From assembly GCF_016097405.1 (NCBI RefSeq), contig NZ_JAEHGD010000001.1:1609693-1673692 (forward strand): a stretch of DNA of 64,000 nucleotides. The letters are read 5' to 3'. The notes under the pieces are model-generated. The model saw nothing but the letters and a program-made list of their open reading frames with translations. It was not told the origin of the DNA and ran no database searches. The stretch is from a methane-oxidizing endosymbiont of Gigantopelta aegis. Its GTDB lineage: Bacteria > Pseudomonadota > Gammaproteobacteria > Methylococcales > Methylomonadaceae. Shown here one piece after another: positions 59,342-64,000 of the stretch (within the stretch, counting starts at the first letter, position 1; the number at the start of each line of letters is the position of its first letter). The position numbers and the translations under genes are program-made.

Positions 59342-60310
59342 GTGGGTATATCAGCTCGAACCTATCAGCGTTGGAACCGGGGAGAAGGACTCTCAGAAGA
59401 CCTACGACTGCACAATACAGCGCCTGTGCACAATCAATTATCCGAGGCCATCAAGCAAGAAATCATCACCGTGATTAATAAACCGGAATACAGCGCTTTA
59501 ACGCCGCATCAAATCGTTCCGAGGTTATTGGATTTGGGCTGCTATCTCGCATCAGAATCAACCTTTTATCGTGTCATGAAAGCCCACAACCAGCTTAAGC
59601 ACAGAGCTAAAGGAGCCGCAGGTCAGCATAATAAACCGCAGTCACTCAAAGCCACACAGGCCAATCAAATCTACTCGTGGGATATTACGTATTTATTAAG
59701 CCCCGTCAAAGGGCAGTATTTTTACCTCTACATGGTGATGGACATCTATAGTCGGAAAATCGTAGGCTGGCAAGTTCATGATGCCGAATCAAGCGCACAC
59801 GCTGCTGATTTGATCGAAGATATCGCTCGCCGGGAAAACATCGACAAAAAGCAATTGGTGATACATTCTGACAACGGCAGTCCGATGAAAGGCGCAACAT
59901 TAAGGGCCAAATTGGTCGATTTAGACATTGCCACGTCGTTCAGCAGACCTCGTGTCAGTAATGATAATCCTTATTCAGAATCGTTATTTAAAACAGTCAA
60001 ATATCATCATACCTTTCCAGAAAACCCTTTTAAAACATTAAGCGAAGCCAGGAACTGGGTTGAAGCTTTCGTTTGTTGGTTCAACAATGAACATCAACAC
60101 AGTGCGCTCAAGTTTGTAACACCCAACCAACGCCATAACGGCTTAGACAGCGCCGTACTCGAAAAAAGAAAACGAGTCATCGAGCAAGCAAAAAGAGACA
60201 ATCCAGAGCGATGGAATGGACGACAAACACGAAATTTAACGCCCATTGGCCATGTTTATCTTAATCCGGATAAGGAAAATTTCAACACAACAGAATGTCA
60301 AGCAGCTTAA
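59342..60310 (+). CDS. IS3-family OrfB (element B)
   Basis: 322 residues, intact integrase-like protein: helix-turn-helix start (MGISARTYQRWNRG), HIQ-type linker, IYSWDITYLLSPVKG, SRKIVGWQVHDAE, HSDNGSPMKG and DNPYSESLFKTVKY. It ends at 60310 before the terminal repeat. Confidence 0.94.
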   Translation: MGISARTYQRWNRGEGLSEDLRLHNTAPVHNQLSEAIKQEIITVINKPEYSALTPHQIVPRLLDLGCYLASESTFYRVMKAHNQLKHRAKGAAGQHNKPQSLKATQANQIYSWDITYLLSPVKGQYFYLYMVMDIYSRKIVGWQVHDAESSAHAADLIEDIARRENIDKKQLVIHSDNGSPMKGATLRAKLVDLDIATSFSRPRVSNDNPYSESLFKTVKYHHTFPENPFKTLSEARNWVEAFVCWFNNEHQHSALKFVTPNQRHNGLDSAVLEKRKRVIEQAKRDNPERWNGRQTRNLTPIGHVYLNPDKENFNTTECQAA

Positions 60311-60360
60311 TAAAATTCATTTCGTAAATTATTGCAAAAAATGCGACAGGTTGGTTGACA

Positions 60361-60660
60361 TTTAGCGCTAACGACAACAAACATCCCTGTGTCGCTCTCA
60401 ACGGCAGCTTAAAGAGTTCTCTCAGGGTCAATGCGCATTGAATAGCAGTATCAGAATACGTCATCGGGCTTCCTCTATAGCCTGTCTTTTCAGGCTGATG
60501 CCATTGCTTGATCATGGATTCTTCGAACCATAGCGTTAATGAACCTCGATTGATCAAGGCTTGATTGTAATTCGACCAATTCTTTAGTTTGTAGCGTTGT
60601 TTCTTTTTCTTGTCCATGCCCTATAATATGGGGATCCTTATGATTTATGCAACAAAGCCA
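60361..60660 (-). mobile_element. Right part of the split IS5-family element (transposase N-terminal half)
   Basis: Contains the N-terminal about 86 residues of an IS5 transposase (MDKKKKQRYKLKNWSNYNQ, NRGSLTLWFEESMIKQWH, SDTAIQCALTLRELFKLPLRATQG) on the minus strand from 60617, and the IS end GGCTTTGTTGCATAAATC (ending 60660). Pairs with the C-terminal half at 48132-48656. The outer flanks of the two halves share no target duplication. Confidence 0.85.
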
Positions 60661-60855
60661 AATCGCTCCATCACTCAGGCGTGTCAACTTTTCAGCGGGA
60701 ATTGCTGAATAATGGATCGCTGGTTTGTCTTGCATTTAAACTAGTGTTAGATAGGAAGGCGCTTACATGGAGAAGATATCTCTAAAATGAACTATTCTTA
60801 AAGAAAGGTTCAGTATTCAACAGATTGGATTAAATATTAATTGTGAGGTAACAAA
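60661..60855. other. Interval with a possible broken small gene
   Basis: A leftward frame begins ATG 60735 (MQDKPAIHYSAIPAEKL) and runs into the IS5 end. It may be the 5' end of a gene whose rest was lost. I do not recognise it. A promoter for the following ThiF-like gene is likely here, with GTGAGG as ribosome site. Confidence 0.3.
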
Positions 60856-61709
60856 ATGAAACAGTTTTCTTATGATGAAGCATTTTCGAGAAATATAGGC
60901 TGGGTAACAGAAAATGAATTAGAGCTTTTGCGTTCAAAGAAAGTAGCTGTCGGAGGGCTGGGTGGGGTTGGCGGGAGTCATTTGATTGTGCTGGCCCGAC
61001 TAGGAATTGGCCATTTTCATATTTCAGATTTGGATACGTTTGAAATTGCTAATTTCAATCGGCAATACGGCGCATGTATGACGACATTGAATAGACCTAA
61101 GGCAGAGGTAATGGAGGAAACGTTAAAAGACATTAACCCGGATGTTAAGGTTACAAATTTTCCAAATGGTATTACATTGGATAATCTGGATGAGTTTTTG
61201 CGTGATGTGGATATTTATGTAGACAGTCTGGATATTTTTGCGCTACCTATTAGGCGTGCAGTGTTTATGCGCTGTTATGAATTGGGGATTCCGGCAGTTA
61301 CTGCTGCACCAATGGGAATGGGTACTTCGATGTTGGTTTTTATGCCAGGTAAGATGGATTTTGAAAGTTATTTTGATTTGGATGGCTATTCATTTGAAGA
61401 GCAAATATTGAGATTTGTTATCGGTGTTTCACCTAGTGTGATGCAACGAGCATATCTTGTAGACCGTTCGGCTGTTAATTTTTTGAAAAAGAAAGTTCCC
61501 TCTACACCTATGGGGATTGAGCTTGCAGCAGGTGTGGCATGTACCAATATTTTAAAGATTTTGTTGAATAGAGGTGGGGTTATTTATGCCCCATGGGGAT
61601 GCAGTTTGATGCCTATTTGAACAAATTTAAAAAACTTGGCGGCCATGGGGAACAAAAATCCTATTCAGCAGATATTGTTTTGGCGTTTAAAACAACTTTT
61701 GGATATTAG
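60856..61709 (+). pseudogene. ThiF/E1-like protein with a frameshift near the C-terminus
   Basis: The first 254 residues form a ThiF/E1-type fold: GGLGGVGGSHLIVLARLGIG near residue 33, DLDTFEIANFNRQYG (the conserved N-R-Q), and Cys-rich CYELG and GVACTN segments. The frame ends at 61620 with PWGCSLMPI. One base change in the G-run near 61597 would continue PWG-MQFDAYLNKFKK to a stop at 61709 (about 284 residues, ending LAFKTTFGY). Whether this is a true break or a sequence error is open. No ubiquitin-like partner is nearby. Confidence 0.75.
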
Positions 61710-61728
61710 ATGAGTTTATTGCTTAAAG

Positions 61729-61764
61729 TGACCCTTATTATCCAGAAATAAAAATAAGGGGTCA
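61729..61764. repeat. Small inverted repeat of the 'AAGGGGTCA' type
   Basis: TGACCCTTATT (61729-61739) and AATAAGGGGTCA (61753-61764) with one unpaired G. A related tag (AGGGTCGGAGTC) precedes the transposase-like gene at 62455, so it may be a REP-like partner of that gene. Confidence 0.5.
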
Positions 61765-61843
61765 GAGATGTTTTCATATTGACTCATTATATATTGGGTG
61801 CGAGAATGAGGACATTGTGCAATGTTTAGGCGGGTGAGTCAGT

Positions 61844-62425
61844 ATGCTGGCGGAAGAAGATATCAGTTTTATCAAGGCGCATATTAGCGAGTGGTTGGCT
61901 GAACAGTCATTAGGCAAGCCGCCGGTGGTGTATGAAATTGAGCTGCGCGAGCGGATGGTTCGGGTGGAAGAGGCGTTAAAACATCAGGGAGATGAGCTAA
62001 AAGCCCAGCGTGAATTGATTCAGACGATTCTGACTCAAATGGATAAGCGCTTTGAGCAGACAGCAAAGCAGATTGAGAATTCAAGATTGGATATGGAGAA
62101 GCGTTTTGAGCAGCTCGATAAGCAGATTGAAAATTCAAGACTGGAAATAGAGAAGCGTTTTGAGCAGGTTGATAAACGTTTTGAGCAGGTCGATAAGCAG
62201 ATTGAAAATTCAAGATTGGAAATAGAGAAGCGTTTTGAGCAGGTTGATAAACGTTTTGAACAGGTCGATAAGCAGATTGAAAATTCAAGACTGGATATGG
62301 ATAAGCGTTTTGAGCAGGTAGATAAGCGCTTTGAGGAAATTACCAAGCGTCTGGATCGTTTTATGTTTTGGTCGTTGGGTATTACAGTAACTTGTGCGAT
62401 TTTCGTGGTTAATTTTTTAAAGTAA
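61844..62425 (+). CDS. Repetitive coiled-coil protein with C-terminal membrane anchor
   Basis: 193 residues. After a variable N-terminus (about 60 residues) come nearly identical heptad units of EKRFEQ(V/L)DKQIENSRL(D/E)(M/I) and DKRFEQV, encoded by a DNA repeat of about 66 bases between 62096 and 62340. It ends with one membrane span (FMFWSLGITVTCAIFVVNFL). Related to DUF1640-like coiled-coil proteins by appearance only. The repeat number may vary by slippage. Confidence 0.82.
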   Translation: MLAEEDISFIKAHISEWLAEQSLGKPPVVYEIELRERMVRVEEALKHQGDELKAQRELIQTILTQMDKRFEQTAKQIENSRLDMEKRFEQLDKQIENSRLEIEKRFEQVDKRFEQVDKQIENSRLEIEKRFEQVDKRFEQVDKQIENSRLDMDKRFEQVDKRFEEITKRLDRFMFWSLGITVTCAIFVVNFLK

Positions 62426-62454
62426 AAGGCATCAATAGGGTCGGAGTCCTTTTA

Positions 62455-63172
62455 TGCCTAGAAAACCCAGATTCATTTTGCCAAATGTACCCGTGCATGC
62501 CATTCAGCGTGGTAATAACCGTCAGGCTATTTTTTTTTGATGAAGCTGATTATCGGGTTTATCTGGAATGTATGAAAAAGGCAGCTAAAAAATACGGATG
62601 TCTGATTCATGCTTATGTGTTGATGAGCAATCATGTGCATTTGTTGATAACGCCTGAAAATAGGGAAAGTGTAAGTCGTTTTTTTCAATATATTGGACGT
62701 ATTTATGTGGCTTATATCAACAAATCTTATGGACGAACCAACATTATGGGAAGGGCGCTTTAAAGCCAGTCTTATTGAGGAAGATCAATATCTTTTAAAT
62801 TGTTATCGCTATATTGAGTTGAATCCGGTTAGAGCGAAAATGGTGAGTCGGCCGGAAGAGTACGTTTGGTCAAGTTATCACTATAATGGATTGCAAAAGC
62901 AGGATGACTTGATAACGCCGCATACTTTATATTTGCAATTAGGCAGGACGTATGAAGAGCGGCAGCAGGCTTATCTCGCTTTATTCAAGACAGCGCTGGG
63001 GCCAGCAATTGTGACAGAAATTCGTAGTTGTCTACAAAGTGGGATGCCGTTAGGCGATGAGCGGTTTAAGCGTCAGATTGAACAGCGATTAAATGTCAGT
63101 GTGGGTCAAGTAAACCGTGGGCGTCCACGTAAGAATGTGTGTAAAAAGTCTGACACACCTATGGCCTTTTAG
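62455..63172 (+). pseudogene. REP-associated tyrosine transposase (RAYT/IS200-like), frameshifted
   Basis: Starts MPRKPRFILPNVPVHAIQRGNN. A T-run near 62527 shifts the frame (reading FFDEADYRVYLECM follows), and a second shift near 62735 precedes WEGRFKASLIEEDQYLL. The catalytic His pair is visible in MSNHVHLLI, and YIELNPVRA with the tyrosine nucleophile region fit Y1_Tnp proteins. Without the two shifts it would be about 238 residues. Could again be homopolymer error. Confidence 0.82.
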
Positions 63173-63286
63173 GTACAACTATTGATAATGCAAGGGATAG
63201 GCGGGTCGTTAACAGGGCAATCGGGTTTAAAAAAGGGTTGAAATTATAATTTAGATAAGGTATTGGTTTTATCATTTTGATTATAA

Positions 63287-64000
63287 ATGACAGTTACCCC
63301 AACGGCCTCAATTATCCACCATTTTTCAACGATTGCTGATCCAAGAGTAGATCGGCGAAAGAAGCATCAACTCACTGATATATTTTTCATCACCTTGTGT
63401 GCGACTATTTGTGGAGCCGATAACTGGGTGGCCATTGAAAAATTTGGAAAGGCTAAAGAAAGCTGGTTCACTGAACAGCTTGGTTTAGAAAATGGAATCC
63501 CTTCACATGATACGTTGGGTGCTGTTTTTGCCGCCATAGATACGGAACAATTTAGTCAATGCTTCTCAAACTGGGTGGCCGATCTAGCGGACTTGGTTGA
63601 AGAAGATATTATTGCAATGGATGGCAAATGCTTAAGGCGCAGTATTGATAAAGCCTCAAATAAGTCAGCCATCTATATGGTGAGCGCCTGGTCGCGGAAA
63701 AACAGTTTGGTTTTAGGTCAGGCGAAAGTGGATGATAAATCCAATGAAATTACGGCCATACCCAAACTTCTGTCGCGTTTGGATATTGCAGGCGCTTTGA
63801 TTACAATTGATGCAATGGGGTGCCAAAAGAAAATAGCCAAACAGATTATCGACCAAGGCGGTGACTATGTTTTGAGTTTAAAAGGAAATCATGGCACCTT
63901 ACATGAGGATGTAAAGGCCTATTTTACATCCGCTTTATCGCCAGAAATTGCCACAAAAACCGTCAATGGTGAGCATGGGCGAATTGAAACGCGTTCTGTT
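63287..64000 (+). CDS. ISAs1-family transposase (H-repeat type), continues beyond window
   Basis: 238 codons are open to the window end with no stop. Starts MTVTPTASIIHHFSTIADPR, a typical ISAs1 start. Further: RRKKHQLTDIFFITLCATICGADN, SHDTLGAVFAAID, AMDGKCLRRSID, SAWSRKNSLVLGQ and GGDYVLSLKGNHGTLH. The DDE Asp is in AMDGK. Intact as far as visible. Family length is about 370 residues. Confidence 0.9.
   Translation, partial: MTVTPTASIIHHFSTIADPRVDRRKKHQLTDIFFITLCATICGADNWVAIEKFGKAKESWFTEQLGLENGIPSHDTLGAVFAAIDTEQFSQCFSNWVADLADLVEEDIIAMDGKCLRRSIDKASNKSAIYMVSAWSRKNSLVLGQAKVDDKSNEITAIPKLLSRLDIAGALITIDAMGCQKKIAKQIIDQGGDYVLSLKGNHGTLHEDVKAYFTSALSPEIATKTVNGEHGRIETRSV

Larger units (their letters stand above)
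58710..60360 (+). mobile_element. IS3-family element B
   Basis: 1651 bases with ends TGTCAACATACCTGTCGCC and, inverted, TGTCAACCAACCTGTCGC. It is inverted relative to element A. Immediately outside both of its ends is GCTAAA/TTTAGC, also present outside the left end of element A. Confidence 0.93.

Noticed and set aside
60490-60735. Leftward open frame 60490-60735 as one gene
   Set aside because: It crosses an IS5 terminal repeat at 60660 and runs in a different frame from the transposase; only its first about 25 codons could be native.
62096-62340. CRISPR-like repetition
   Set aside because: The repeats are in-frame heptad-type coding units within a continuous 193-residue protein, with no unique spacers.

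Overview
The window looks like a stretch of a gammaproteobacterial chromosome, possibly a methanotroph or relative (Methylococcales). That placement is an inference from gene types: cydDC, a groESL operon under a CIRCE operator, PEP-CTERM/exosortase-associated genes, a PfkB-type sugar kinase and a CCA-encoding tRNA-Lys. It is not a confirmed identification. Blocks of ordinary single-copy genes alternate with heavily nested insertion sequences (IS21, IS5, IS630, IS4, IS3 and ISAs1-like).

Layout. 1-6.3 kb: a tightly coupled rightward gene string (cydD, cydC, a hypothetical protein, a SAM methyltransferase, a bile-acid/Na+ symporter-type protein, a small possible lipoprotein, a peptide deformylase). 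6.3-12.2 kb: a leftward sigma-54 activator with palindromes at its 5' end, then DUF938, SDR, DUF1326, DUF2182 and MFS genes. 12.2-15.5 kb: an onion-like MITE candidate, then a cassette preceded by a Fur-box-like site: outer-membrane porin, terminator, periplasmic FMN-binding protein and four-helix membrane protein. 15.5-18.9 kb: an exosortase-type acyltransferase gene split by a decayed IS21 element. 18.9-31.5 kb: one IS5 element split by two direct IS630 copies that bracket about 8.7 kb of AT-rich DNA (phnDCE-like remnants, AEC transporter remnant, parA, further nested ISs). This is probably a captured plasmid segment. 31.6-37.1 kb: two direct copies of a second DDE-type IS bracketing a PEP-CTERM protein gene that has its own sigma-54 promoter and is interrupted by an IS4 element with an 11-bp target duplication. 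37.2-44.8 kb: conserved chromosome (groEL/groES, MoeB/ThiF, DeaD, tRNA-Lys, rubredoxin, Gfo/Idh oxidoreductase, fructokinase-like kinase). 44.7-48.1 kb: decayed genes resembling hcnC/hcnB (glycine/opine-oxidase type), broken by IS3 and IS5. 48.1-60.7 kb: inverted IS3 copies, one carrying an IS630, bracketing a GGDEF-EAL protein and a type I secretion-like HlyD/ABC set. The block sits between the two halves of an IS5 transposase. 60.7-64 kb: a ThiF-like gene with a frameshift, a repetitive coiled-coil protein, a frameshifted RAYT-type transposase and the start of an ISAs1-family transposase that runs off the window.

How it works together. The intact genes cover cytochrome bd assembly, protein maturation, chaperones, RNA remodelling, a possible iron-responsive envelope redox cassette, and c-di-GMP signalling beside an export system. 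The PEP-CTERM/exosortase branch appears to be decaying, with both its acyltransferase and a target protein interrupted. Many short indels, mostly in homopolymers, affect IS copies and accessory genes but very few housekeeping genes. They could be real decay or residual assembly error, and this affects every pseudogene call below.
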